Of a DNA stretch of 10,699 nucleotides, positions 1-7,129 are shown piece by piece. The translations under genes and the position numbers were made by a program. The notes beneath the pieces were generated by a model. It saw only the letters and a program-made list of their open reading frames with translations, ran no database searches and had not been told where the DNA came from. Source of the DNA: Prevotellaceae bacterium UBA1391 (GTDB taxonomy: Bacteria; Bacteroidota; Bacteroidia; Bacteroidales; Bacteroidaceae); NCBI GenBank assembly GCA_002305265.1, contig DBQP01000013.1, positions 1-10,699 on the forward strand, written 5' to 3'. The stretch's first letter is position 1. Each line of letters starts with the position of its first letter.

Positions 1-555
1 CTGCTCGGAAAGCGACGTCGCCCCGTAGACGAGATGCGTCTTCGCCGTCTCCGCATCGCGGGCATAAGGCAGGAACACCACCAGTTGGGCGGCGGCCCAC
101 TTGCCCGCCACGTCAGCCGAGAAGAGCGCCAGCATCAGCGTCTCCACGCCATTGTCGGCCAGACGCCGCAGCGTGAGCACAGCCAGCACGACATAGAGCA
201 GCAGCCCAAGGACGCCATACGTGCCGATGTGCGAGTCCTTCATGATGGCCAGCCTGCGCTCGCGCGTCGAGCCGCCGCCCATTCCGTCGCAGAAGTCGGC
301 CAGTCCGTCCTCGTGCAGCGCACCCGTGAGCAGCACCCGCACCACCAGCGGAACTACCGCTGCCAGCCAAGGCCCCCACAGCGTCCACGCCACCCACGCC
401 GCACCGGCCATCACGCCTCCCGTCAGCCAGCCCACGAGTGGCCAGAGCGGCACCACCCGCCGATAGCTCTCGGCGGGCACGTCCGCCAGCCGCCATGCCG
501 GAAGCCGGGTAAACATCGACACTGCGGCCAGCAGCCGCAGCCAGAATGATTTCAT
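1..555 (-). CDS. cobS: Adenosylcobinamide-GDP ribazoletransferase (cobalamin synthase), 3' end cut by window edge
   Basis: CobS is an integral membrane enzyme that joins adenosylcobinamide-GDP to alpha-ribazole (or its phosphate), closing the nucleotide loop of cobalamin. The 185 residues visible here are the N-terminal part of a family usually about 250 residues long. The diagnostic signature is HEDGLADFCDGMGGG at residues 81-95, an acidic cluster (E82, D83, D87, D90) typical of the family's metal-binding active site, followed by the conserved IMKDSHIGTYG at 104-114. Hydrophobic stretches at about 36-78 and 113-128 fit membrane helices. The ATG at 553-555 was chosen because the product starts with the usual MxxFWxxL...FTRLP pattern. 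No strong Shine-Dalgarno is visible. It lies 246 bp downstream of cobT on the same strand and probably belongs to the same transcription unit, although a hairpin and a repeat array sit in the gap. Confidence 0.95.
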   Translation of the reverse strand, partial: MKSFWLRLLAAVSMFTRLPAWRLADVPAESYRRVVPLWPLVGWLTGGVMAGAAWVAWTLWGPWLAAVVPLVVRVLLTGALHEDGLADFCDGMGGGSTRERRLAIMKDSHIGTYGVLGLLLYVVLAVLTLRRLADNGVETLMLALFSADVAGKWAAAQLVVFLPYARDAETAKTHLVYGATSLSEQ

Positions 556-633
556 GATTCTTGCAGGATTGAAGGGAATAAAACCAATAGCCGCCGCGCG
601 CGGAGAAGCACACTGCCGCACCTCTCACGCACA

Positions 634-663
634 GACGCTGCGCCGGCAAATGCCGACGGCGTC
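634..663. repeat. GC-rich inverted repeat between cobT and cobS
   Basis: CGCCGGCA (641-648) and TGCCGACG (651-658) pair around a 2-base AA loop, with one G-T wobble. The stem continues with GACGC (634-638) against GCGTC (659-663), leaving a 2-base TG bulge. There is no T-run on either side, so this is not a classical intrinsic terminator. Within the cobU-cobT-cobS transcript it could be a processing or partial termination structure; this is inference. Confidence 0.5.
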
Positions 664-679
664 GCCGCCCACCTGACAA

Positions 680-733
680 GAAGGCCTTCGTGCGGCGTTG
701 CGAAGGCCTTCCCGAACGCGCACGAAGGCCTTC
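680..733. repeat. 22-bp-period palindromic array 1 (three GAAGGCCTTC units)
   Basis: The perfect 10-bp palindrome GAAGGCCTTC occurs at 680-689, 702-711 and 724-733, with starts exactly 22 bp apart. The 12-bp spacers differ (GTGCGGCGTTGC and CCGAACGCGCAC) but both end in GC or CAC just before the next unit. It lies in the gap between cobT and cobS, so it is presumably transcribed inside the operon. The same three-copy arrangement recurs at 5099-5152 and 10063-10116. Its function is unknown. Confidence 0.9.
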
Positions 734-801
734 TCGTGTGAAAACGCCGTCATCCCTCCGCGCGTCCGCAGGCAGGGCCGCCCGATCCGAGGCGCGCGCC
801 G

Positions 802-1962
802 TCAGAAATATTTGGTGATGCGGGCGTGCTCGAAGTTGTCCATCTCGGTCATCATGCGTGCAGCCGAATCGACGAGGGGATACGCGCAGATGGCGCCCGT
901 GCCCTCCCCCAGCCGCAGTCCGAGGCTGAGCAGGGGTTGCGCGCCGAGCCCTTCCAGCATCATATGGTGGCCCGACTCGTCGCCCTTGTGCGTGAAGACC
1001 GCATAGTCGAGCACCGCAGGATGGAGCTGAGCGGCGGCCAGCATGCAGGCCGTCATGATAAATCCGTCGACCAGAATCACCATGCGATGCTCGGCGGCAC
1101 GCAGCATGCCGCCCATAGCGGCTACCATCTCGAAACCGCCGAACCAGCGGATGATTTCCTCGGCATGGGCAGGAAAGAATGGGCGCTCGCCGGGCTTGGG
1201 GCAGAACGTCCAGTCGTCGGGCGCGATGAAGGGCGTGGGCGATTCGATGCCCGTGGCCCGACTGAAGCGGTGGATGGCGGCATCGAGCACGACGCGCTTG
1301 TGGCGCACGCCCTCAGAGCAGAGGCCCGCACCGGCACCCACACAGCGGTCGAGCGGAATCTGCTCGAAGAAGTGCATCCAAACGCTCGAAGGCGAAGTGT
1401 TGGCAATGCCCATCTCGCCGAAGCTCACGACGTTGCAGCCGTCCTCCAGCGTCGCGTCCACCAGTTCGCAACCAATCTCCACGGCCCTGTCGAACTTGTC
1501 GGCCGACATGGCCGCCTCGTTCAGGAAATTGCAAGTGCCGCGCGCAATCTTGCGGTCGATGATGCGGAGCGGCTCGTCCTTTTCCGTGTTGACATAGGGA
1601 ATGGTGAGGCTCGGCGAGAAAGTGTGGTCGACGCCTACGTCGACGAGGCGCAAGTGGAAACCGTGCTGACGGCAAAAGAGGTTGACCCCGCCGCCGCCCC
1701 GCGTGAAGTTCTCCATCTGCTGCCAGGTGATGTCGCGCGGCGAGACGCTCACGCCCTCGCGCTCGATGCCGTGGTCGGCAGCGAAGAGAATGTGGCACGG
1801 ATGCATCAGTCCGGGGTTGGCGGAGTGCTGGATAAGCCCAATCTGGAGCGCCAGCTGTTCCAAGCGCCCGAGCGAGCCCTTGGGTTTGTTCAGGTTGTCG
1901 ATTTTCGTCTGGAGCTGCGGAGCGAACGCTTTGTCCGTCGGCTGAATGTGAAAAGTTTTCAT
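802..1962 (-). CDS. cobT: Nicotinate-nucleotide--dimethylbenzimidazole phosphoribosyltransferase
   Basis: CobT transfers ribose phosphate from nicotinate mononucleotide to a lower-ligand base such as 5,6-dimethylbenzimidazole, giving alpha-ribazole phosphate for the CobS step. The product is 386 residues. Family hallmarks are KPKGSLGRLE at 26-35, AADHGIEREGVS at 61-72, FGEMGIANT at 181-189 and LGEGTGA at 351-357, where E353 matches the catalytic glutamate of characterised CobT enzymes. The family usually has about 340-360 residues; the excess comes from an insertion at about 235-270 (with PTPFIAPDDWTFCP) just before the conserved WFGGFE. The ATG at 1960-1962 is preferred over a TTG six bases upstream because the product then begins MKTFHI. 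It sits 183 bp downstream of cobU and 246 bp upstream of cobS, all on the minus strand. Confidence 0.96.
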   Translation of the reverse strand: MKTFHIQPTDKAFAPQLQTKIDNLNKPKGSLGRLEQLALQIGLIQHSANPGLMHPCHILFAADHGIEREGVSVSPRDITWQQMENFTRGGGGVNLFCRQHGFHLRLVDVGVDHTFSPSLTIPYVNTEKDEPLRIIDRKIARGTCNFLNEAAMSADKFDRAVEIGCELVDATLEDGCNVVSFGEMGIANTSPSSVWMHFFEQIPLDRCVGAGAGLCSEGVRHKRVVLDAAIHRFSRATGIESPTPFIAPDDWTFCPKPGERPFFPAHAEEIIRWFGGFEMVAAMGGMLRAAEHRMVILVDGFIMTACMLAAAQLHPAVLDYAVFTHKGDESGHHMMLEGLGAQPLLSLGLRLGEGTGAICAYPLVDSAARMMTEMDNFEHARITKYF

Positions 1963-2145
1963 AGGCAAAAAGACTTCGATGGATTCATGGCAAGACCGGC
2001 ATGCACGACATCCCCGCCTCTCCTGCGCCTGCCGCAGGGCCGAGGACTATGCCGACACCGCCGGAGCGGCAACCGGGAGTTTTCGCAGCGCAGCGCGGCC
2101 GAAGGCACGAGGGCGAGCCGCCGCTGCGGACGCTGCCGCCCACGC

Positions 2146-2712
2146 TCAGAGGGAGCAGACAGCGGGCGATGGCTTCAGCCGCACGGGCAGTCCGCAGACC
2201 ATCATCACCACTTCGTCGGCACGCGACGCCACATACTGGTTGGCCCAGCCCTCCACGTCGGTGAAGCGCCGCTGCAACGTGTTCTCGCTCACGCCGCCGC
2301 TGCCAATCTCGTTGGTGACGAAGATGAAGGTGGCGTCCTGGCTGACGAGTTGCTCAAACTCCGCCTTGAGGGCGTCCAGCGTGCGGTCGGTGTGGAGGGC
2401 GGCTTCCGCGGCCGACACGGGCTCGGCAGGCTGCAGCTCGAAAAAGAAGTTGGTGGCCCACAGCGTGATGCAGTCCACGACCACGACGCGCCCGCTGAAG
2501 TCGTGGCGCGCCAGGTGGAACGGTTCCTCGATGTTCGTCCACTGCGGGCCGCGGCGTTCCTGATGCAGGCGCACGCGATGGCGGAACTCGTCGTCCCACA
2601 CGCGGGCCGTGGCCATGTAGATGGGCGAATCGGAAAGGCTCAGCGCAAGACGCTCGGCATAGATACTCTTGCCGGAGCGTTGCCCGCCCGTGATGAGGAT
2701 AATGCGTGTCAT
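2146..2712 (-). CDS. cobU: Bifunctional adenosylcobinamide kinase / adenosylcobinamide-phosphate guanylyltransferase
   Basis: CobU phosphorylates adenosylcobinamide and then transfers GMP from GTP to make adenosylcobinamide-GDP, the substrate of CobS. The 188-residue product has the typical family length. The N terminus MTRIILITGGQRSGKS contains the P-loop (GGQRSGKS, 9-16). YMATARVWDDE (32-42) and the histidine-rich RHRVRLHQERR (44-54) follow; H50 is the likely guanylylated histidine by analogy with Salmonella CobU. VVVDCITLW (76-84) and TNEIGSG are also conserved in the family. The start is the ATG at 2710-2712, about 26 bp downstream of a -7 promoter box. It is the first gene of the apparent cobU-cobT-cobS unit and is transcribed divergently from the thioredoxin gene. 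The short leader leaves no room for a cobalamin riboswitch. Confidence 0.97.
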   Translation of the reverse strand: MTRIILITGGQRSGKSIYAERLALSLSDSPIYMATARVWDDEFRHRVRLHQERRGPQWTNIEEPFHLARHDFSGRVVVVDCITLWATNFFFELQPAEPVSAAEAALHTDRTLDALKAEFEQLVSQDATFIFVTNEIGSGGVSENTLQRRFTDVEGWANQYVASRADEVVMMVCGLPVRLKPSPAVCSL

Positions 2713-2737
2713 GAAAGTCGGAATGTGCGGATTTCAT

Positions 2738-2746
2738 GCAAAGTTA
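2738..2746 (-). promoter_or_regulatory. Bacteroidetes-type -7 box for the cob genes
   Basis: On the minus strand this reads TAACTTTGC, matching the Bacteroidetes consensus TAnnTTTG. It places transcription start near 2731 and gives a leader of only about 20 nt before cobU. No well-spaced TTTG -33 box is visible, so the call rests on the -7 box and its position. Confidence 0.6.
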
Positions 2747-2790
2747 AGCAAAATGTAGTACTTATTGGGCCTCATCCCAAAATAATTGAC

Positions 2791-2798
2791 TACCTTTG
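2791..2798 (+). promoter_or_regulatory. Bacteroidetes-type -7 box for the thioredoxin-symporter unit
   Basis: TACCTTTG matches the TAnnTTTG consensus. A possible weak -33 TTG lies at 2765-2767, a slightly long spacing of 23 bp. Transcription would start near 2804, giving a leader of about 85 nt. It is back to back with the cobU promoter, and the two -7 boxes lie about 45 bp apart. Confidence 0.55.
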
Positions 2799-2888
2799 AC
2801 GTGATATTCAGCAGCCTGAGGCCGCCCACCGACGGCGTCCCGCGCTGCCTTTTCTTTCACTACGAACCTTTCAAACCTCAGCATCGAC

Positions 2889-3500
2889 ATGAACATACTG
2901 AAACTGACCGCAACCTTTCTGCTCGCGCTCGGCCTCTCCTCGGCCGCCGCACAGCAGCATTCGTCGCTGACGCGCGGCACTGCCGCACCCGACATCGTGG
3001 CCAACGACACGCTCGGCCAGACCTTCCGCCTGTCGAACCTCCGCGGCATGTGGGTGGTGGTGGATTTCTGGGCCAGCTGGTGCGGCGACTGCCGCCGGGA
3101 GAACCCCGAAATCAAGAAAGTGCACGACGAGTTCGGCGTCTGCCGCCAATGCGGCGAGGGCATCGCGAAGCCCGCGTGCGGCTGCAAGAGCAAGCACAAG
3201 GACGGCGACCGCAGCCTCTGCACCTGCCCGGCGCCCGGCATCGCCTTTGTCGGCGTCTCCATGGACCACGACGAGAAAGCCTGGCGCACCTATCTGCGCC
3301 AGAATCCGTTCAACTGGACGCAAGTGGCCAACCTGATCGCATGGAAAGACAATCCCATCTCGAAGGCGTACGACCTCCACTGGATTCCCTCCATCTTCAT
3401 CATCGACCCGCTGGGCCGCATCCACAGCGACGTGTTCACCGCGGCCGAACTGCGCGAGCAGCTCACCGAGATCCGCGACGCCCTGGAGGCTGAAAACTGA
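2889..3500 (+). CDS. Exported TlpA/ResA-family thioredoxin-like protein with a cysteine-rich insertion
   Basis: This is a 203-residue protein of the TlpA/AhpC-TSA-like thioredoxin group, probably acting in the periplasm or at the membrane in disulfide reduction or exchange. Residues 1-21 look like a signal peptide (hydrophobic core LTATFLLALGLSS followed by AAAQ). The active site is WCGDC, with C65 and C68, inside VVVDFWASWCGDCRRENPE. The conserved cis-proline loop is seen in WIPSIFIID (P167), and DPLGRI follows. Unusually, the helix after the active site is interrupted at about 84-116 by a segment with three closely spaced cysteine pairs (C85/C88, C97/C99, C111/C113) plus several lysines, before the strand GIAFVGVSMD. 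This is not part of the standard fold and could bind a metal or supply extra redox cysteines. The symporter gene starts 8 bp after its stop, so the two are probably cotranscribed. The exact partner is not predictable. Confidence 0.9.
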   Translation: MNILKLTATFLLALGLSSAAAQQHSSLTRGTAAPDIVANDTLGQTFRLSNLRGMWVVVDFWASWCGDCRRENPEIKKVHDEFGVCRQCGEGIAKPACGCKSKHKDGDRSLCTCPAPGIAFVGVSMDHDEKAWRTYLRQNPFNWTQVANLIAWKDNPISKAYDLHWIPSIFIIDPLGRIHSDVFTAAELREQLTEIRDALEAEN

Positions 3501-3508
3501 CGCAGCGC

Positions 3509-4993
3509 ATGACCATCCTCCTGACCGTCGCCGGCTACTTCGCCGTCTTGCTCCTCATCTCGCGCACCGTGGGCCGCGCTGGCAACGATGCGTTCTTCCG
3601 CGGCAACCGCCAGTCGCCCTGGCCCGTGGTGGCATTCGGCATGATCGGTGCGTCGATCTCGGGCGTCACCTTCATCAGCGTGCCCGGCATGGCGCGCAGC
3701 ATCGACATGACCTACCTGCAGATGTGCCTTGGCTTCTTCTTCGGCTATCTGCTCGTGGCCTTCGTCCTCCTTCCGCTCTACTACAAGCTGCAGCTCACGA
3801 GCATCTACGAATACCTCGGCCAGCGCTTCGACGAGCGCGGGCGGAAGACGGGGGCGTGGTTCTTCCTGCTCAGCAAGATGACGGGAGCAGCGGTGCGCCT
3901 CTATCTGGTCTGCCTCATCCTGCAGCAGTACGCCTTCGCCGCCCCTATCCGAATCGGCGCGCACGAATGGCGGATTCCCTTCGTCGGTGTCGTGCTCGTG
4001 ACGCTCCTGCTCATCTGGCTCTACACGCGCCGGAGCGGCATCCGCGCCCTCGTCTGGACCGACGCCTTCCAGACGTTCTGCCTCATCGTCGCCCTCGTCC
4101 TGATCCTCATTCAGGCCGCCCACCTGCTGGGCATGTCGTTCGGCGAGAGCATGCGCGCCGTGATGGAGCATCCGAACAGCCGCATCTTCGAACTGACCGA
4201 CTGGACCTCGCGCCAGCACTTCGTCAAGCAGTTTCTGAGCGGCGTCTTCATCGTGATCGTCATGACGGGCCTCGACCAGGACATGATGCAGAAGAACCTC
4301 ACCTGCCGCACCCTGCGCGACGGGCAGAAGGACCTCTGCAGCTACGGCATCCTCTTCCTGCCGGTCAACTTCCTCTTCCTCGCGCTGGGCGTGCTGCTGC
4401 TCATGCTCTATGCCAAGACCGGCGTGGCCATGCCAGCGGCCGCCGACAACCTCCTGCCCGAATTCGTCGCCAGCGGCCGCATGGGCACCACCGTACTGGT
4501 GCTCTTCACCATCGGCATCGTGGCCTCGGCGTTTTCCAGCGCCGACTCCGCGCTCACCGCGCTCACGACCAGCTTCTGCATCGACATTCTCGGCATTGAG
4601 CGCCAGGGCGACGACCCTGCGGCACAAGCACGGGCAGAGCGCGTGCGGAAAATCGTCCACGTGTGCATGATGCTCGTCTTCATCGCCTGCATCCTCTTCT
4701 TCAAGGCCGTCGGCAGCACAAGCGTCATCGACGCCGTCTACGTCATCGCCTCCTACACCTACGGCCCCCTTCTCGGCCTCTTCGCCTTCGGCATGCTCAC
4801 CCGTCGCCGTCCGCGCACCGCCTATCTCCCGGCCATCTGCATCGCGGCGCCACTCATCTGCTATGCCATCGACACGGCCTCCGTAGCCTTGTGGGGCTAC
4901 AAGTTCGGCTACGAACTGCTCCTGCTGAACGGTCTGCTCACCTTCGCTGGCCTCTGGGCCAGCAGCGTAGGCAGGAAACCGGTGCTGACATAG
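3509..4993 (+). CDS. Sodium:solute symporter (SSS family)
   Basis: This is a 494-residue inner-membrane transporter of the SSS/SLC5 family, which couples sodium influx to uptake of a small solute. About 13 hydrophobic segments span the sequence. TM1 carries GASISGVTFISVPG (47-60), and the sodium-site helix carries ASAFSSADSALTALTT (339-354), both diagnostic. TGLDQDMMQKNLTC (253-266) is a segment I associate with Bacteroidetes members. The substrate cannot be told from sequence; sugars, sialic acid-like acids and others are transported by relatives. The ATG at 3509 lies 8 bp after the stop of the thioredoxin gene, indicating translational and transcriptional linkage. A strong hairpin terminator follows the stop codon by about 30 bp. 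Length is normal and no disruption is seen. Confidence 0.94.
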   Translation: MTILLTVAGYFAVLLLISRTVGRAGNDAFFRGNRQSPWPVVAFGMIGASISGVTFISVPGMARSIDMTYLQMCLGFFFGYLLVAFVLLPLYYKLQLTSIYEYLGQRFDERGRKTGAWFFLLSKMTGAAVRLYLVCLILQQYAFAAPIRIGAHEWRIPFVGVVLVTLLLIWLYTRRSGIRALVWTDAFQTFCLIVALVLILIQAAHLLGMSFGESMRAVMEHPNSRIFELTDWTSRQHFVKQFLSGVFIVIVMTGLDQDMMQKNLTCRTLRDGQKDLCSYGILFLPVNFLFLALGVLLLMLYAKTGVAMPAAADNLLPEFVASGRMGTTVLVLFTIGIVASAFSSADSALTALTTSFCIDILGIERQGDDPAAQARAERVRKIVHVCMMLVFIACILFFKAVGSTSVIDAVYVIASYTYGPLLGLFAFGMLTRRRPRTAYLPAICIAAPLICYAIDTASVALWGYKFGYELLLLNGLLTFAGLWASSVGRKPVLT

Positions 4994-5025
4994 CCGCTCC
5001 TCCGCCAAACGCCCACACCCACTGC

Positions 5026-5071
5026 AAAAAAAGACTGCGCTCGTTTTGGAAAACGAACGCAGTCTTTTTTT
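5026..5071 (+). terminator. Strong, probably bidirectional, intrinsic terminator built from array units
   Basis: A near-perfect stem of 22 pairs: AAAAAAAGACTGCG (5026-5039) pairs with CGCAGTCTTTTTTT (5058-5071), and TCGTTTT (5041-5047) pairs with AAAACGA (5050-5056). The loop is GG and the only mismatch is C5040/A5057. The T-run follows the stem on the plus strand and the A-run gives the mirror arrangement on the minus strand. It begins 33 bp after the symporter stop. Its arms are two oppositely oriented copies of the 10-mer GAACGCAGTC, on the same 22-bp grid as the adjacent palindromes. Confidence 0.88.
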
Positions 5072-5175
5072 GAAACGAACGCAGTCGTTTCTTCGCACGA
5101 AGGCCTTCGCACGCCAACACGAAGGCCTTCGTATGCAAACACGAAGGCCTTCGCATTTTAATCATGAGCGCAGTG
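5033..5175. repeat. 22-bp-period mixed array 2 (six units plus one degenerate)
   Basis: Six 10-mers start exactly 22 bp apart: GACTGCGCTC at 5033, GAACGCAGTC at 5055 and 5077, and GAAGGCCTTC at 5099, 5121 and 5143. The first is the reverse complement of the second type with one change. A likely degenerate seventh unit, GAGCGCAGTG, begins at 5166, one base off the grid. Spacers are 12 bp and differ; three end in CAC before the palindrome. The array lies between the convergent symporter and pyk genes, outside all coding sequence. Confidence 0.9.
5072..5091. repeat. Second hairpin inside array 2
   Basis: GAAACGA (5072-5078) and TCGTTTC (5085-5091) are perfect 7-bp arms around the 6-base loop ACGCAG. 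It directly follows the T-run of the symporter terminator and could reinforce termination; it has no T-run of its own. Confidence 0.6.
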
Positions 5176-5291
5176 GATGTATCCAGAAGCGCACGCCCAA
5201 CCTGCTCAGGGAGCACCTGGTGCGAGAGAGCGGCACAAAGCGTTGCCAGCCGTGAGGTGCTGTGGCCATTCCAGGTGCGGCGCGGCGAAAG

Positions 5292-5331
5292 AAAAAGCAG
5301 GCAGCCATCCCGCATAGGAATGGTTGCCTGC
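5292..5331 (-). terminator. Intrinsic terminator downstream of pyk
   Basis: On the minus strand, GCAGGCAACCATTCC (5331-5317) pairs with GGGATGGCTGCCTGC (5311-5297) through 13 Watson-Crick and 2 wobble pairs around a 5-base loop. It is followed by TTTTTCTTTC. It lies about 107 bp beyond the pyk stop codon and is oriented correctly for pyk. Between it and array 2 (about 5176-5291) I see only minor inverted repeats, for example GCACCTGG at 5213 and CCAGGTGC at 5271. Confidence 0.85.
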
Positions 5332-5437
5332 TGGCTGAATCAGTGCTGTGGAAGCACCTGCGCAAGGCGCGGCGGAAGCGACACGCATGGGCTGGCGATG
5401 GAACGCAGCGCCCGATGCCGCAGCCCGGCGGTGCGGC

Positions 5438-6892
5438 TCAGGGTTCCTCGATCACGGAGGCACTCTTGAAGGAGTCGATCCGATCGAAGACCTCCTGCAC
5501 GCCAATCAGTTCCAGATACGACGTTCCACCGCCCATGCCGAAGTTGCCGCTCAGGTGCGCCACGCGGTCGCCGTTGGTGAGATAGCCCTTCTGGCGGAGC
5601 ATGCGGAGGGCGGCCACGAGCTGTGTCTTGGGGTCCATCAGTTCGTGCTGGGCCACGGGAATCACTCCGTAGCTGAGTGCGAGGAAGCGCTGCACCTTCT
5701 CTTCGTAGCAGATGGCGAGCACGGGGTTGGGACCGCGGAAGGCCGCGAGATTGCGCGCCGTGCGTCCCGTCTTGCTGTCGGTGATGATGCCCTTGACGCC
5801 GAGACAGCGCGTGGCCTCGATGGCATTGCGCGCCAGAAACTCCGTGATGTCGCTGTCGGCACTGTGCGGGAACTCAAAGTCGGGATTGAGGAAGTTCTTG
5901 TCGCGCTCCGCCTGCTCGGCAATGGCGGCCATGGTCTTCACGGCCTCGACCGGATATTTGCCACTGGCGGTCTCGCCCGAGAGCATGAGGGCATCGGTGC
6001 GGTAGTAGATGGCATTGGCGATGTCGGTGACCTCGGCACGCGTGGGGCGCGGATGCTCGATCATGGTGTGCAGCATCTGCGTGGCCACGATGACGGGCTT
6101 CTTGGCCAGCATGCACTTTCGGATGATGTTGCGCTGAATGCCGGGGATGCGCTCGATGGGGACCTCGATGCCCAGATCGCCGCGCGCGATCATGATGCCG
6201 TAGCTGGCGTCGATGATCTCGTCGATGTTGTCAACTCCTTCCTGATTCTCGATCTTGGAGATGATCTTGATGTCGGCGTTGTGCTCGTCGAGGATCTCCT
6301 GCACGGCCTCGACGTCCTTGCGGCTGCGCACGAACGAGTGGGCGATGAAGTCGATGTCCTGCTCGATGGCGAAGAGGATGTTGCGGCGGTCCTTCTCCGT
6401 GAGGCTGGGCAGCTCGATGTGCACGCCAGGCACGTTGACGCTCTTGTGCGCGCCCAGCACACCGTCGTTCTGCACCTGCGCGATGACGGAGGGACCGTTG
6501 ATGTCCAGCACGAGGAGGTCGAGCGCACCGTCGTCGAACAGCACGTGATCGCCCTTGTGGAGGTCGGCAGCGATGTTCTCATACGACACGTTGATGATGT
6601 CGTGCACGGTGTCGACGTCGGGCCGGCCCAGGATCTTGACGACATCGCCGGTCGTATACTGAATGGGGGCCGCGCATCCGGTGGTACGGATTTCCGGTCC
6701 CTTGGTGTCGATCAGGAGAGCGAGATGGTGGCTGACGGCTCGCGTGTTCTCAATAATCTGCTTGAGACCTTCGGTCGAAGCGTGCGCCGTGTTCATACGG
6801 ACGACGTTGATGCCGGCCTCAAAGAGTTCGCGAATAAAGTCAACACTGCAGCGACGGTCGCTGATGGAGGCTACGATTTTGGTCTGTTTCAT
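5438..6892 (-). CDS. pyk: Pyruvate kinase
   Basis: Pyruvate kinase converts phosphoenolpyruvate and ADP to pyruvate and ATP, the last step of glycolysis, in the cytoplasm. The 484-residue length is normal. Substrate and metal motifs are all present: VVRMNTAHAS (30-39), DTKGPEIRT (62-70), KIENQEG (213-219), ARGDLGIEVP (236-245), VIVATQML (267-274) and RPTRAEVTD (282-290). The B domain occupies about 75-170 and the C-terminal domain about 350-484. E67 in GPEIRT is the residue associated with potassium dependence in this family. The usual NFSH is NTAH here, so one potassium-ligand serine position is alanine; I recall this as common in Bacteroidetes enzymes. The ATG at 6890-6892 gives the expected MKQTKIVASI start. 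It is a single-gene unit with its own promoter about 230 nt upstream and a hairpin terminator downstream. Confidence 0.97.
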   Translation of the reverse strand: MKQTKIVASISDRRCSVDFIRELFEAGINVVRMNTAHASTEGLKQIIENTRAVSHHLALLIDTKGPEIRTTGCAAPIQYTTGDVVKILGRPDVDTVHDIINVSYENIAADLHKGDHVLFDDGALDLLVLDINGPSVIAQVQNDGVLGAHKSVNVPGVHIELPSLTEKDRRNILFAIEQDIDFIAHSFVRSRKDVEAVQEILDEHNADIKIISKIENQEGVDNIDEIIDASYGIMIARGDLGIEVPIERIPGIQRNIIRKCMLAKKPVIVATQMLHTMIEHPRPTRAEVTDIANAIYYRTDALMLSGETASGKYPVEAVKTMAAIAEQAERDKNFLNPDFEFPHSADSDITEFLARNAIEATRCLGVKGIITDSKTGRTARNLAAFRGPNPVLAICYEEKVQRFLALSYGVIPVAQHELMDPKTQLVAALRMLRQKGYLTNGDRVAHLSGNFGMGGGTSYLELIGVQEVFDRIDSFKSASVIEEP

Positions 6893-7124
6893 CCTTCGGG
6901 CAATCTGGTAAGAAGTAAATTATTGAGATGGGAGGATTCGTCCGACGCCTGCCGGAGGCAACGCCGAGGAATCCAGACGATGTGGAAAACGAGTCCGGAC
7001 GACGGGACGGAGGCCCTGCCCCGATGCGACGACTGCCGCCGTCGAGGCTTGCGGGGAGAGGCGACACGCGTCTGTTCCGAGCAACGCCCAAACGGAACGT
7101 GACGAACAGGCACATTCCATTTGA
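6893..7124 (-). promoter_or_regulatory. Long 5' leader of pyk
   Basis: The promoter at 7130-7161 implies an untranslated leader of about 230 nt. Near its 5' end GTTCCG can pair with CGGAAC (minus strand, about 7097-7076 region), while the neighbouring CTGTTC could pair with GAACAG instead, a possible pair of competing hairpins. A 66-codon upstream frame (7120 to 6920, starting MECACSSRSVW) ends 27 nt before pyk, but its composition does not look like a conserved protein. No known riboswitch or ribosomal-protein leader was recognised. Confidence 0.4.
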
Positions 7125-7129
7125 GCGTA

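Noticed and set aside
113..679. A 188-codon minus-strand frame overlapping cobS
   Set aside because: It is a shifted reading of the cobS region, with alanine/glycine/arginine-rich low-complexity translation, whereas the correct frame carries the CobS signature.
826..2799. A 657-codon plus-strand frame opposite cobT and cobU
   Set aside because: It is in codon register with two clearly recognised genes and exists only because they avoid TTA, CTA and TCA; its translation shows no recognisable domain. The same applies to the long frames at 3290-5098, 5348-7102 and 7548-9530.
2713..2888. A cobalamin riboswitch upstream of cobU or the thioredoxin gene
   Set aside because: No B12-box-like sequence was found, and the predicted cobU leader of about 20 nt is too short for the roughly 200-nt riboswitch.
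5033..5152. The regularly spaced repeats as a CRISPR array
   Set aside because: The repeat is only 10 bp and the spacer 12 bp, copies number three to six, two different cores share one grid, and there is no cas gene. CRISPR repeats are much longer and spacers are about 30 bp or more.
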